Shown: one piece after another, positions 12,246-24,261 of the stretch
How the letters are laid out: each line of letters begins with the position of its first letter
Position numbering within the stretch: position 1 is the first letter of the stretch
Source: Nymphaea colorata
Taxonomy: Eukaryota; Streptophyta; Magnoliopsida; Nymphaeales; Nymphaeaceae
DNA length: 64,000 nucleotides
Assembly: GCF_008831285.2 (NCBI RefSeq)
Contig: NC_045138.2
Span: forward strand, 16,835,934-16,899,933
Direction: 5' to 3'
Notes under the pieces: generated by a model
The model's input: the letters and a program-made list of their open reading frames with translations, nothing else
The model's database searches: none
What the model was told of the DNA's origin: nothing
Translations under genes and position numbers: made by a program

Positions 12246-12360
12246 CTCGCCGGATAGTGGGTGTCTAGTTCTTGGCTTACTATCAAAAGCAGCAGCCTGA
12301 GTCAAGAGAGAGGAGCGAGGAAGGCAGTGTTCATGGGGAGGAGCCATGGCCTGAGGTTGG

Positions 12361-12370
12361 TATTTAATAA
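12361..12370 (-). promoter_or_regulatory. TATA box of type b gene
   Basis: The minus strand reads TTATTAAATA about 116 bp upstream of the ATG, in a block related to the promoters of the type a and c genes (GGCCTGAGGTTGGTATTTAA on the plus strand). Confidence 0.6.
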
Positions 12371-13739
12371 GGTTGTCGACAGGAAATCATATTCGAGAGA
12401 TCAACCAGGAACACCCCTGATGACAAAGCAGAAAGATCGAAATATGATTGTCATGGATGGCAGAAACAAGAAATATCTACAAGGCTTCGCTGTTCATTAA
12501 ATTAAAGAGAACTTCAAAGATTTTTTCCTGATTTATACTAAGATTTTGCTAAGCACCAAAGTCATTTCTTACTGTCACTCGAACCTGCATTTTGGTATTC
12601 AGATACGTTTTTTGTTCGACTTGAAGACAAAATTTGGAATTCAATTTGAAAGATGCAAATTAATCCAATCATCATGTAGGAGTATTCAGATCTTTCTTGA
12701 TTCACTTGAAGCCAAACTAGTATCTGAGTATGGAAATTGAGATCCGATTTTAATTGCAATTGTGCATTTGGAAAAAAAGAATCAAGGATTTATTAGTTTC
12801 AGTGAGAAATGATCCAATAAAAGAGTCTGCAATTGGCAAGCATCTGCTACCCCTGCTCCCTCAAAGCACGACAGCCGATTGGATTCAAATCAAGCCTTTT
12901 ATATCCATGCAGGACTATTCAAGTATTTCCTAATTCAACTTAAACAAAAAGCCTTTCATTTGAATAGAAAAAAGCAAAATCCAGGTTCAACTGCAACTCT
13001 ACATTTGGAAAAATCAAATATTTTTTGTTTCCAGATATCTCTTAATTCAATTGGAAACCACATTTGGATTTGAATATTGTGAAAAAATAAAAAACCAATT
13101 TTTATCTGAAATTGTTCCTTTGAAAAATCAAATATTTATTAGTTTGTGAGAAGGAGGAGTATTTCAATCTACCAAACAGAAGAAAGCCAAAGCTTATGCT
13201 CAATCTCTATTCCCCTATGATACAAGTATTAATAATGCCATATTACTAGTAATCCATTACAAGCATTTCCTGTCCCCACTCCCTCAAAGGATGCCAACCG
13301 ATAGGTACTGAAAGGGAATATTCTAAAATATATCATATACCGGCTTTCAAGTAAATATTCAAGGGAAAATAATTTGAGGAGCCTTGATCGAAATATTATA
13401 TTTCTAAGGAAGCGACCCCTCGCTTATTCTAGAATGTAATTGTAAAATGGGACGTGATGAGATATTTTCCGGGGTAGGGAACTCTGTTTCTGAAACTTCT
13501 AAATCTGATTGCAAAACAAGTGAGATCCAAATCAATTGTCACATCCAAGAACCAACATGTTTGCAATAACTAAATTATGCAATAACTAAATTATGTAAAT
13601 TCTAAATGAGTGAAATCCAATATATTGACATCTGGGTTTGCTCCTCACAACTTGTAGTCATATACATTGCATTGGGTAGTGGGTTTATACATGCATGGAC
13701 ACAACAAACATTTTTAACATGCATTTTATAGTGTCTAAC
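12371..13739. other. Upstream spacer of type b gene, no gene seen
   Basis: AT-rich, and related to the upstream spacers of the other HLH genes (for example 6,470-6,600) through repeated stretches such as gacttgaagccaaact. No coding pattern is visible. Confidence 0.55.
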
Positions 13740-14200
13740 TAATAAAACAGGCTTAACTAAATAGCACGTCCTATAACGTCCGAGATAATGAAAGAAGCAG
13801 AGACCGAACAAGTGTCATATAGCATTTGAGATGAATAACTGGCAAGATGCCCTATAGCGTTTGAAATAACTAAAGTGGTATGAAATAATAAAAGGAGATG
13901 ACCAAACAACAACTGTATGAGATAAGGAACTAGGTTGTATAGCATAAGAGATAACGACATGGGTATGAGATAACTAAACAAGACTTATAACATCTGAAAT
14001 AACGACAAAAGTATGAGATAAGGAAACATGTCTTATAGTACCTGAGATAACGACATGAGTATGAGATAAGAAAACATGTCTTATAATGTATAATGTATGA
14101 GATAACGAACCAAACATGTTACATAGTGTCAGAAATAAGAAAAGGGGTCTAAGATAATGACAAAGGTCTGAGATAAAGAAAAGGTGGAGACAAAAATAAA
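13740..14200. repeat. 48-bp-period minisatellite (GAGATAACG family), X1 copy
   Basis: Degenerate tandem copies of a unit built from two half-repeats centred on gtatgagataacg and ctgagataacgac. Because 48 is a multiple of three, frames stay open on the minus strand and give repeated VISDVI/SHT peptides; these are a by-product. Related blocks lie at 35,280-35,700 and 46,565-46,950, once per unit. Confidence 0.8.
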
Positions 14201-14287
14201 CAGAGACGTATATTGGTCATAACGACGTGTATATACAAACTTACACAATCATTCCCACCTTCGCATCAGGGCATGCTTGATTAAAGT

Positions 14288-14425
14288 AAATTCATTGGTA
14301 GCCAATCTCGATTCTGTTGTCAAATCTCAAAACCTTAGATTACTATGTGGCACTTTAAATTCATTGGTAGCCAATCTCGATTCTGTTGTCAAATATCAAA
14401 ACCTTAGATTACTATGTGGCAGCAT
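14288..14425. repeat. 69-bp tandem duplication unique to X1
   Basis: The block beginning ttcattggtagccaatctcg occurs twice, starting at 14,291 and 14,360, with one or two differences. X2 has a single copy (about 35,778-35,846), so the duplication arose after X1 and X2 separated. Confidence 0.85.
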
Positions 14426-15324
14426 CACAAGCCTATGTACAAAATTTTCGCGCACCATGAAAGTTTATATAACCCGCTTCGCATGTACATAAGATGGCAC
14501 AAGTTGATTAACCCAAAAATCAAACACATGAACATAATGAACACGATACATATCCACTTACATCATGTCATCATGTGAGCATGACAGATTAACATGCATA
14601 CTAACCATTTCAGTATACATCACGCATAAGTGAGCATTGGTGATCATGTGCATGGATGCCAACAAAACTGAGGAACGGATGTTAGGAACTAAGATAATCA
14701 TACTGATATTAATCGTGCGTCCTGATAACAATCAATCACACTAATTAGGCACATACATATAACTTGCTTGATTACAATGAAAGCGGGATTAGAGAGAGAC
14801 AACGTACTCTCCTGACCAGAAAAGTTCCACCGAATATTGGAAATGAAAGAGAGTGGAGAAACAAACATTGATGCGGAAGAGATAGAAGAAACAAGAAGAT
14901 TGAGAAAGAGCGCACCAAGCAAAGAGAGAACACACTCAAAAATCTTAAGGTGGGTTTTCCTACCCATTAAGAAAACATATGATTTGGTTAATAGTTTATA
15001 ATAGTACAGTAATTAATGTCTTTCTATATATATCAATAATTAATGTCCCGTTTTCATTATATAGCACATTGTTGCTGGTTTGCTGCTTTACTTCTTTGGT
15101 CTGCGAGCGTTGTTTTGGGTCTTATGGACCAATTTTTCATCTTCTCTCTCAGTGGCAGGGGTCATGGCCCCACCTCTGGTCATTTAAAAAATTAAAAAAA
15201 TTACATATAAATTTTAAAATATTTAATTTAACCTATTTAAAAACATTTAAAAATTATATTTTAGCCCTTATTTTAATGAAAAATTAATTTCCATCTCCAC
15301 TCCTGTCTACAAGTTAAGGAAAAC
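14426..15324. other. Spacer near the right end of X1, no gene seen
   Basis: Closely matches 35,847-36,736. Open frames on both strands are short. No motif recognised. Confidence 0.6.
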
Positions 15325-15896
15325 CACAGTCACCTGGGTGCGTTTCATTTGAGCTCGCACCCGCACCGACGCGTTGCGGGTGTGGGTGCGCACCCAATCA
15401 GCACCCGATGATGAGCTCGCACCCAAACCGCACCCGGGGGTTGAATCTAGTTTCGAGTCAAAACCAAATCCAAACCAAGTTCCTCCGCATGTATGGTTTG
15501 GACCTAAATCTGATTTCAGGAAAAAACCAGATCCAAAATCCACAAAATCAAATCCACCATTCTCACCCGTCGGCCGTTGCATCTAAGTTAATACATCTAT
15601 AGATATATTATATGTTCTCTTTTTCCTTTAAAAAAAAAACGATACAGGACTAAAGAATGGTGGCTTTCATAAAACGATTTGTTTGCCTTTTTTTTCAAAC
15701 ATTTCTTTTTTGATTTTTTCCCATTATCATAAAATGTATAATTTTAATTGTGTTATTTAATTTCTACAAAAAATTAATAATAATAATAATATTATTATTA
15801 ATATTAATAAAATATCTTCACCGCACCGTCGCACCTAATTTTTTTGAGATGTGCCGCACCGGCACCGGCACCCGCACCCCACACACAGGTGACGTA
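15325..15896. mobile_element. 572-bp TIR element, present in X1 and absent from X2
   Basis: The left end reads CACAGTCACCTGGGTG and the right end is its near complement (CACACAGGTGACGTA). Flanks are aaggaaaac (15,316-15,324) and gaggaaaac (15,897-15,905), a 9-bp target duplication with one mismatch. X2 carries one uninterrupted gaggaaaac at 36,737-36,745, the empty site. Subterminal regions are rich in GCACCC/GGTGCG hexamers and the middle is AT-rich. Size, TIRs and 9-bp duplication fit a non-autonomous Mutator-like element. Frames at 15,307-15,602 are by-products of the hexamer repeats. Confidence 0.75.
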
Positions 15897-16356
15897 GAGG
15901 AAAACATGCCGTCGTTAACGACTTTGCACTCTCTTCAATCCACTATAGCTCAAGGTAAAACTAAATTTGTAGAGGAACAAAATGGCAAACCTTCATGGAC
16001 ATTGGTGATTAAATTTGGCACTCTAAGATCAGGTATGTATGTCTTCTTGTGCATAACATTGGTGATTAAATTTTCATTCCCTTCAAAATAAGGACATATG
16101 CATTTGGTTTGGGTTTAATATATTTTATTTTGTTTGTCAGCAATATCCTTTCTTCCTTATAAGGATTCGTTTTATGGATTTATCATATGTTTTGTGTACT
16201 TAGATATTTGTATGAAAAAAAATGAAAGCAGCTATGACACTGTGTTAGTATGATTAGATAGCTGAGACGATGAATGAACCAACTAATGGATGATTAAGAA
16301 AAAAAATGAAGAATGTAAGAGGTGAAGAATTAGCACAAGACAAACATTGTGGCCCG
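15897..16356. other. Right end of X1 up to the LTR
   Basis: Matches 36,737-37,238. It ends with the unit boundary gaagaattagcacaagacaaacattgtgg, then cccg directly before the 5' LTR. No gene seen. Confidence 0.65.
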
Positions 16357-16667
16357 TGTTGGTGTATGGAACTTGTTTCATATTGGACACTCATATGCAA
16401 TACCGCAGACAAATGTAAGGGCATTTATGTTATTTTGTACAAATGCGGGTTCCCTAATCCTTATGTTGTGAGGGGGGCCGCAGTTTCTTTTTTGGTCTTC
16501 TCTCTGAGAACGTCTGTGTTCATCTGAGAGTGAATAGTGAAAGATCTGTGCGACTGTAGATATAGGAGATTATTGCTTCGAACCACGTAAATCTTTGTCT
16601 TCTTCCTTGTTGCTTCTATCGCCCTCTTGAAAGGACGAGAGGAGAGTTTTGTGTGTTGTTCCTAACA
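16357..16667 (+). repeat. 5' LTR of copia element 2
   Basis: 311 bp, from TGTTGGTGTATGGAAC to TTCCTAACA, matching 20,607-20,919 with mostly transition differences. Confidence 0.93.
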
Positions 16668-16669
16668 AC

Positions 16670-16681
16670 TGGTATCAGAGC
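16670..16681 (+). other. Primer-binding site for initiator-Met tRNA
   Basis: TGGTATCAGAGC, two bases after the 5' LTR, is the usual complement of the 3' end of plant initiator-Met tRNA used by copia elements. Confidence 0.93.
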
Positions 16682-16704
16682 TAGGTTCGTTCACGATAGG
16701 AACA

Positions 16705-17527
16705 ATGGCGTTGGAAGAAGGAAAAGTCAGAATCAAGAAGTTCGACGGTAAAGACTTCGGATTTTGGAAGATGCAGATCGAGGACTACTTGTATCAAAAG
16801 AAACTGCATGAACCACTCATGGGAGCGAAGCCCACAATAATGGCTCATGCAGATTGGCAGTTGCTGGATAGACAAACCCTTGGAGTCATCCGGTTGACGC
16901 TGGTCAGAAACGTCGCCTTCAACATTGTTAACGAGAAGACAACAACAAGTCTGATGAAGACACTAACATATATGTACGAAAAACCCTCTGCTTCAAATAA
17001 GGTATATCTGATGCGTCGATTATTAAATTTGAAAATGGCTGAACGTGTCTCTGTTACGGATCACATAAATGAGTTCAATGTTATTACTTCTTAATTATGT
17101 TCTGTGGATATTAAATTTGATGATGAGGTTTAAGCTATAATTTTACTGTCATCTCTATCAGAGAGTTGGTGTGCTACTGTGAACGTCGTGAGTAGTTCAT
17201 CGGGATCAAGTAAATTGAAGTTTATTGGTGTTCGAGATTTAATACTTAGTGAGAACATTCGCAAAAGAGAGGCAGGAGAACCTCTCGGTTCTGCCCTAAA
17301 TGTTCAAAATAGGGGTAGAACTAATCAATGCTACCAAGAGCGTGGAAGGTCCAGATCTAAGGGAAGGAGCCAATCCAAACCTCGAAGTGATGGCTGTTGG
17401 AACTGTGGTAAGCCAGGACATCGAAAAAGAGACTGCAGATTGTTGAAAAAGAATAACCCAAATCGTGAGGATGATTCAGTAAATGCAGCAATAGAAGATA
17501 TAGCTGATGCACTTGAGTGTACACAGC
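16705..17527 (+). pseudogene. copia gag remnant with zinc knuckle
   Basis: The frame opens with MALEEGKVRIKKFDG and has the copia capsid-like pattern (FGFWKMQIEDYL near the start, then LMKTLTYMYEKPSASNK). A stop at 17,092 and another at about 17,131 interrupt it. It resumes to a basic Arg/Ser region and a CCHC knuckle, CWNCGKPGHRKRDC, at 17,395-17,436. The last stretch changes frame near 17,520 before the protease. Confidence 0.9.
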
Positions 17528-20500
17528 TCTATAGAGTCTTGGATTTTAGACTCTGCATCTTTTCATTCAACATATTCTAATGAAAGTATGCACAAGTATG
17601 TTGCAGGAAAATTTGGCAGAGTATACTTTGCATATGATGAACCTCTGGATATTGTAAGGAAATGTGAGGTTCACATTAAAATGCAAAATGGACATGTATG
17701 GAAGTTAAAAGATGTCAGACATTTCCCAGGGTTGAAGAGGAATCTCATTTCGGTCGGGCAGTTAGATGACGAAGGCTATGTTACTACCTTTGTTGGTAGA
17801 TCTTGGAAGATAACCAAAGGTGCCATGGTTATAGCACGAGGTCATAAACTTAGCACATTGTACATGACTGCAGATGTGAAAGACACAATAGCTGTGGCGA
17901 AATGTGAGAATAAATCCATGTTGTGACATTGTAGGTTTGGGCATATGAGTGAGAAGAGAATGAAGATCATGGCCACAAATAACAAGTTGCATGACTTGAA
18001 ATCTGTAGACATTGGGTTATGTGAAGACTGTGTCTTCAGGAAACAGAACATGGTCACTTTCTCCAAAGTTGGACGGCCTCCTAAGAAGGAAAAGTTAGAG
18101 TTGGTGCATTCTGATGTTTGGGGACCAGTTCCAGTTCGTTCTCTAAGAGGATCCTCATACTATGTCACATTCATTGATGATTGTATCAGAAAGGTATGAG
18201 TCTATTTTCTCAAGCATAAATCTGACGTGTTTAATGTTTTTAAAAGATGAAAGCAGAAGTAGAAAATCAGACATGAAAGAAGATTAAGTGTCTACGGTCA
18301 GACAATGAATGTGAGTATGACATCAAAGAGTTTAAAGACTTTCGTGCAGATCATGAGATTCGAACACAAAGGACGATCCCTAAAATACCACGACAAAATG
18401 GAGTTACTGAAAGAATGAACAGAACCCTTTGTGAAAGAGCAAGCAACATAAGACTGCATTCAGGCTTGCAAAGAATTTTTGGGCTGATGCAATCAATACA
18501 ACTGCATACTTGAAAAATCGTGGGTCTTCCGTTCCTTTAGACTATGGGATACCTAAAGAAGTCTGGATCGACAAGGATGTAAATCTTGCACACTTAAGAG
18601 TCTTTGGTTGTGTCTCTTACATACATATAGACTCGGATAAAAGGGATAAATTAGACCCTAAGTTCAGGAATTGTTATTTCATTGGTTATGAAAATGATGA
18701 GTTTGAGTATCGTTTTTGGGATGATAAAGCGAAGAAAATTATTAGACATAATGACGTAGTGTTCAATGAAATGGCTCTGTACAAAGACAATGATAGTCTT
18801 ATGTCATGAGACAAGTGAAGACATTGTAGAACTTCAAGATGTCTGTGAAGATGATGTTGCAATTATGACTCAAGATGGAAACAGTCAGATGAAACATGAA
18901 CCCAGCACATCCCAACCTTCATTGAGGGGATCAAGTAGAAGACCAAAACCAAATCGAAGGTATTCTCCTTATTTACATTATTTACTATTAACTGATGCCG
19001 AAGAACCAGAGTGTTTTGATGAAGCAATGCATGTCACAGATTCAGTGAGAGTTAGCTATGGAAGAAGAGATGGACTCTCTACATGCTAACAGAACATGAA
19101 AACTAACTGAGCTTCCTTGTAGAAAGAAGACATTGCAAAACAAATGGGTATACAAGATTAAAGAAGATGCAGATGAAAGAAAAATGTATAAAGCAAGGTT
19201 AGTAGTGAAAGTTTTTCAACAAAAAGAAGGTATAGATTATACAGAAATTTTCTTTCCTGTTGTAAAACTAACTACTATAAGATTGATATTAAGTTTAGTT
19301 GCAACTGAAAATTTATATTTGGAGCAACTAAATGTAAAAACTGCATTCCTTCATGGGGATTTGGAAGAAGATATTTATATGGTGCAACCTGAAGGTTTTC
19401 AGGTACGAGGAAATGAAAGCCTTGTATGCAAGTTAGAGAAGAGTATCTATGGTTTAAAACAGGTACCGAGACAGTGGTACAAAAAGTTTGATAACTTCAT
19501 GGGGAGAAATGCCTTTAAGAAGTGTGATATGGATCACTGTTGCTATTTTAAGAACTTTGATAGTTGTTATATCATTTTATTATTATATGTGGACGATATG
19601 CTTATTGTAGTTTCAAATTTGCAAGAGATCAATACTTTGAAAGAACAACTATCAAAGGAGTTTGAAATGAAAGATTTAGGTGTTGCGAAACAAATCCTCA
19701 GGATGAGAATTAGTAGGGATAGTAAGACATGTACTTTAAATTTGTCTCAACAAAATTATATTGAGAAGATCTTGTACAGGTTTAAGATGCAAGATGCTAA
19801 ACTTATTAGTACGCCTCTTGCTAGTCATTTCAAATTGTCCAAGGATTTGTCACCCAAGACAGATGAAGAGCATGAAGAAATGTCAAGGATTCCATATGCT
19901 TCAACAGTGTGTCGCTTGATGTATGCTATGGTATGCATCAGACCAGACATAGCGAGCAGTGAGCAGATTCATAGTTGAGCCTGGAAAGAAACATTGGGAG
20001 GCTGTGAAGTGGATATTACGATATTTAAAAGGAGGTATGAGTCTTTCTTTTAAGAAAAATGAAATACAATTGCATGGTTTTGTGGATGCAGATTTGGGTG
20101 GTGATTTTGACAGCAGGAGAAGCACCACTGGGTACATTTACACCATAAGAGGAACCTATGTCAGTTGGGTTTTTCAACTTCAAAAGGCTGTTGCGTTGTC
20201 TACTACTGAAGCTGAATGTATTGCAGTTACAAAAGCCAGTAAAGAGATGATTTGACTAAAGACTATTATAAAAGAATTGCATGTAAAGGAAGAGAAGAGT
20301 GTTCTCTCTTGTGACAGTCAAAGTGCAATTCATTTAGTCAAGAATCTAGTGTTCCATGCTAGAACAAAACATATTGAATTGAAGTATCATTTCATTAGAG
20401 ATTTGTTGAAAGAGAAGATACCATCTTTTGAAAAGATTCGTGGAACAGAAAGTCCAGCAGATATGTTGATAAAGCCAGTGACTGCTGAGAAACTGAAGTT

Positions 20501-20531
20501 ATGTTTAACCTCAGTTGGTCTCCAAGGTTGA
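17528..20531 (+). pseudogene. copia pol remnant (protease, integrase, RT, RNase H)
   Basis: The protease region has WILDSASFHST, where a residue of the usual D-S/T-G-A-S core is missing (about 17,540-17,575). The stop at 17,924 falls where the pre-integrase zinc region begins (HCRFGHMSEKRM... LCEDC). The integrase core follows with HSDVWGP and RSDNECEY and is broken by stops and a frameshift between 18,197 and 18,510. Reverse transcriptase is a long open stretch, 19,133-19,978, with LNVKTAFLHGDL and YVDD at 19,586-19,597. RNase H (19,959-20,531) keeps its acidic residues in VDADLGG, TTEAECIA, CDSQSAI and TKHIELKYHF but has a stop at 20,253. It ends in PADMLIKPVTAEKLK. Confidence 0.92.
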
Positions 20532-20593
20532 TTGATGAGGAGGCGTCGCATAGGTTGAGTATGTGATGTATAAACACTTGGATGAATCAAATT

Positions 20594-20606
20594 TCAAGTG
20601 GGAGAT
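20594..20606 (+). other. Polypurine tract of copia element 2
   Basis: The stretch CAAGTGGGAGAT directly precedes TGTTGG of the 3' LTR, as is typical of copia plus-strand priming sites. It is deleted from element 1. Confidence 0.8.
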
Positions 20607-20919
20607 TGTTGGTGTATGGAACTTGATCCATACTGGACACTTATATACAATACCGTGGACAAATGTAAGGGCATTTATGTCATTTTGTACAAATGCAGGT
20701 TTGCCCTAATCCTTATGTTGTGAGGGGGGCCGCAGTTTCTTTTTTGGTTTTCTCTCTGAGAGTGTCTGTGTTCATATGAGAGTGAATAGTGAAAGATCTG
20801 TGCGACCGTGGACATAGGAGATTATTGCTCCGAACCACGTAAATCTTTGTCTTCTTCCTTGTTGCTTCTATCCCCTTCTTGAAAGGACGAGAGGAGAGTT
20901 TTGTGTGTTGTTCCTAACA
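20607..20919 (+). repeat. 3' LTR of copia element 2
   Basis: 313 bp, TGTTGG to CCTAACA, followed by acccgatcgatcaaaag, the beginning of X2. Confidence 0.93.
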
Positions 20920-23241
20920 ACCCGATCGATCAAAAGTTCTATATTAAGTCATCGTACAGTATATTCTTGTTGAGATATTCATTTCGAGGTCTGGTTCAAT
21001 TTCAGGCATTTGAGGCCAATAGAATTGGCAATTTGGATTCCTGTTAAACGTTGTTTATTATTGGGGGGGAAATTTCCATGATCTAACATAAAATTGGCAG
21101 CGGACGATTGAACTAAGTCCTCCACTTCCAGCTTCAGCTTGGATAGGAATTGTGTGTGCGAAACCAGAGTACTTCGTTTACTGAGTTCTTATAAATCTTA
21201 CATTGCAGATTATTAAGGTTGTTCAGGGAGCAGCTTATGCATCAGTAAACACGTGCATGGTTCAAAGTACTCTTATAGAATACAACCAATGCAATCTCTA
21301 GTTACATTGTCACCCGTCTGAGTAAGAATTCACTACTTAAATTTCATGTTTGTCAAAAACAATTACATGGAAAAACTAAACTATGTTATTAATGAGTTCT
21401 CCGACTTACTCTGGGAAAGAAAATAACTATGTTGCTTTTGATCTTGGGTAATTTAAATGGGGGATCACAACTTACCAATTTTGTTTTACCACCGAAAAGT
21501 TTTGAATTATAAAATGGTGGAGATTCAGCGTTCTCTGTTAAGTGACCTTGAGGAAGTGCCCTTTATTAGAAGCCGTCTGATGGGACAGAGCTGAGAAATA
21601 CGTTATGTACAAATCAAATGTAAGATAGAACAGACAGAACTGGCAAGCATGTTCTCTGTGAACTAAACGGAGCAAACATTCCTAATTTCATCAAACAATT
21701 AACGGATAGAGAACTGGTCTGTCCAACGGACAAGATGGTGGTGTAAAGAACAGGACGTCCTACCATCCTATCCTCTGGGACATGATTCAAACGACCTCAT
21801 AAGAAAACCGACTTACACTACACAACTAGTTATTGGTTTTTGTTTGGGGGGCAGCACTCAAAGAGACTTTAGTGGCGCTTTCTGCAAAACGTCATTGAAC
21901 ATCTAACTTTTATTGATGTCCCTTTATTTGGCGTCAGTAAATTTACATCTTGGGCACTATGCTTTCCATTATTATTTTCATCATCCATTTATCTGTTGGC
22001 ATCCTTAGAGGGAGCGGGGAAGGAGATGCTTGTAATGGTGTATATCACTGTTGTTGGATTTTTTCTAATTGAAACCAATAAATAAAATTGATTTTTTTTT
22101 TTGAAAGCACAATTACCGCTAAATTTGGATTTTGCCTTTCGCATCATATTCAAATCCAAGTTGGTCTTAATGTCGAATTAAGATATATCTGAATAATACT
22201 AACTGATCATAAACGTACCCAATGTGAATTCAAGAAGTTGGCATCCTCATTATTGGATTCTTTTTCACTCAAACCAACGAATATTTCGATTCCTTCAAAG
22301 GTACAATTACACTTGAAATTGGATTTTTCCTTTTTTGTGTTCAAATTCAAGTGGCTTTCAAGTTAAATTAAGACATAGTTGAATAGTCCTGGATGTCAAT
22401 TGATCAGATGTCAATCAGATATACCTTTAATTATATATACTTTTGTGGATATTCACATATGTAGATTTGAATGCGAAGAAAGAAAAACTTTATCCAAATC
22501 CAAATCAGTTCGCAATTTTTGAATTAAATTTAGCCGATTCTAAATGTAAGAGTATTGAATATATGATATTTATTTAAAACTAAACCACAAACAAATCCAA
22601 ATTCGAATCCGATTGAATGTCATTTCTTAATTCAAATATGAACTGATTTGTTGACTAGATATTAATTTTTTTTTCAGATCTGATTTTTTCTAAACTGTTT
22701 GGTAAAATATTCTGTCCATATTTGAGATATTGACATCCCTACATTACTTAATTTTAAGAAACACCTAAAACTAATGCGCTGTTCTTAAAAAAATGTTGGC
22801 ATTTTTAGGGGACACCAAAAACGGTAGCAGGAGTCTAAAGAAAGAACGCCAAATCCACTAACGAAGAAACCTTGGAATGTCGCATGCACGAAAAGATTGT
22901 CGAAGAAGACACGATATTTTATAGACGAACTTCAACTTCAAAGCACCTTTTCCCATCACAAGAAGACAGACCAAGCAACCTTCACAATCTCCAATCCCCA
23001 GGACAAACCAGAGACAGAATTTACCCCAATACCAAAAACTCACGACTCTAACTTCTATCATAAGGATTCATGACGGCCACTACACCCGTGCATGTTAAAA
23101 AGCAAGACAACAACACAAACACGGGACTACAAATGACTTACCCGGTTACCCATGCACAACGGGTAGCCATCACACAACATTGACCCCAAAATACATCTTG
23201 CCACAATTTTCAACCATGAACATGCATAAGGACCGTTTGCA
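20920..23241. other. Non-coding left part of X2
   Basis: Counterpart of 1,981-4,635. It contains the direct repeat at about 20,950-21,160. No gene seen. Confidence 0.65.
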
Positions 23242-24117
23242 TCACGCTTTATAAAGCAGCCTCCTGACGGCGTCAGCTTTGTCCTTCTCCACGGTAGCCA
23301 ACAGCTGCTCGACCCTCCCCTTCACGACCCTCTCCTTCAGATCATCAACCTCCTTCTCCAAGCTCCTTAAGCGGCTGCAAGTCTCCTCCAGCACCACCGT
23401 TTGCGGCACCTGCACCACCAGCCATATGCTCAAAATGCTTCACATTGATGTTAATATTATAGGTAAGATCTACTGCATCCCAAAGGCGTTTGGTCCAACA
23501 GTCAAGGTGAAAGTCAATAAGCGGTTGGTTTCAAGGGTGGGCATGGGGTTGGGCCGCCGTCGGGTACTCGAAACCCAGCCTAAATCTGGGCCAAGAAAAC
23601 CGGCCTCAATCCGGGCCAAGAAAGCCTGGTCGGACCTCACAGGCCGACCAGATGCCCACCCTTGGTTGGTTTCCGTTTCAAATCTCTTGAACCTGAAGCA
23701 CAGTAGAGGGTGACACCCTGAGGCAAGAAAAACAGGTAATGTATTTTAAGAGAATAAAGGAATAAATGCAGACTTCAGCCTTACCACAGGTAGTGGGGAA
23801 CCCACTCACCGGAAAGATAAAAGATCTAATACCAATCAACCAGTCTGCTATAGGCTCAGTAGTCCACAGAACAAAATAGATACTTCAGGTTTTTTATTTT
23901 TTATTTACATATGATTGCCCTTTAAAATTTGATATTTAAAACAATAGTGCCCCTAAGCCAGAAAATTCTGTGACTCCACAGTAAATCAACCAACCTGAGG
24001 TGTGTTGCGAAGCTCCGGAAGCAAGTTCTTCAGCTGCTTTATCAGTTGTTCGACCTTCTGGTCGGTCGAACCTGAGGAACATGCACTAACGGGTGAGTTT
24101 GATCCCGAGCTAGACAT
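23242..24117 (-). CDS. PRE-like atypical HLH protein, type a, copy 2
   Basis: Exons 23,995-24,117 (ATG at 24,117) and 23,242-23,409 (TGA) join across a 585-bp intron with the same splice sites as the copy at 4,636. The 96-residue product is identical to that copy, and by eye the coding bases are unchanged, while the introns differ in substitutions and small insertions. Helix 1 LKNLLPELRN and helix 2 LRSLEKEVDDL are intact, and there is no basic region. The intron keeps the 131-bp MITE. Both copies look intact, so a doubled dose of one protein is likely if both are transcribed. Confidence 0.85.
23533..23663. mobile_element. 131-bp MULE-type MITE in the type a intron, copy 2
   Basis: Same position and length as the element at 4,927, with ends AAGGGTGGGCAT and ATGCCCACCCTT. 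The flanking 10-bp direct repeat here is GGTTGGTTTC on both sides (23,523-23,532 and 23,664-23,673), whereas at the first copy it is GGTTGGTTTT on both sides. Confidence 0.78.
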
Positions 24118-24251
24118 CTTCACTGGAGAGGGATAGCGAGGGAGAGAGTGTCAAGTTCTTGGTTTGCTATCAAGTCGCAGACTGAGTGAAGGAGAAGAGA
24201 GAGGAGCAAGGAAGGGCGTGTTCGTGGGGAGGAGGAATGGCCTGAGGTTGG

Positions 24252-24261
24252 TATTAAATAA
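24252..24261 (-). promoter_or_regulatory. TATA box of type a gene, copy 2
   Basis: TTATTTAATA on the minus strand, 135 bp from the ATG, in the same promoter block as copy 1. Confidence 0.65.

Larger units (their letters stand above)
1981..16356. repeat. Tandem unit X1 of the segmental array
   Basis: This segment is collinear with X2 (20,920-37,238), apart from insertions, deletions and one difference in gene order. It starts with the cccgatcgatcaaaag boundary and ends with aagaattagcacaagacaaacattgtgg next to the LTR at 16,357. It carries the type a gene at 4,636 and the type b gene at 11,808. Relative to X2 it has an extra 572-bp TIR element (15,325-15,896) and keeps about 330 bp (2,576-2,908) that X2 lost between short AAAAT repeats. 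An internal boundary near 7,163-7,240 suggests the unit is itself made of smaller one-gene modules. Confidence 0.85.
16357..20919 (+). mobile_element. Ty1/copia LTR retrotransposon, structurally complete (element 2)
   Basis: Both LTRs, a primer-binding site, gag, protease, integrase, reverse transcriptase, RNase H and a polypurine tract are present in copia order over 4,563 bp. LTRs begin TGTTGG and end CCTAACA. The flanks are gcccg and acccg, consistent with a 4-5-bp target duplication. The homologous X2/X3 junction at 37,239 is the unoccupied site (gtggaccgatcg). Stops and frameshifts in gag and pol make it inactive. About 20 differences between its LTRs, counted by eye over about 312 bp, point to an insertion that is not recent. 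The order of domains and initiator-Met priming fit the Tork/Tnt1-like part of copia, though I cannot place the lineage exactly. Confidence 0.95.

Noticed and set aside
13740-14200. Possible CRISPR-like array
   Set aside because: Repeats are adjacent and degenerate, without unique spacers, and the context is a plant genome. It is a minisatellite.
15307-15602. Frames of 64-91 codons around the GCACCC repeats
   Set aside because: They lie within the 572-bp TIR element, overlap on both strands and reflect hexamer repeats.
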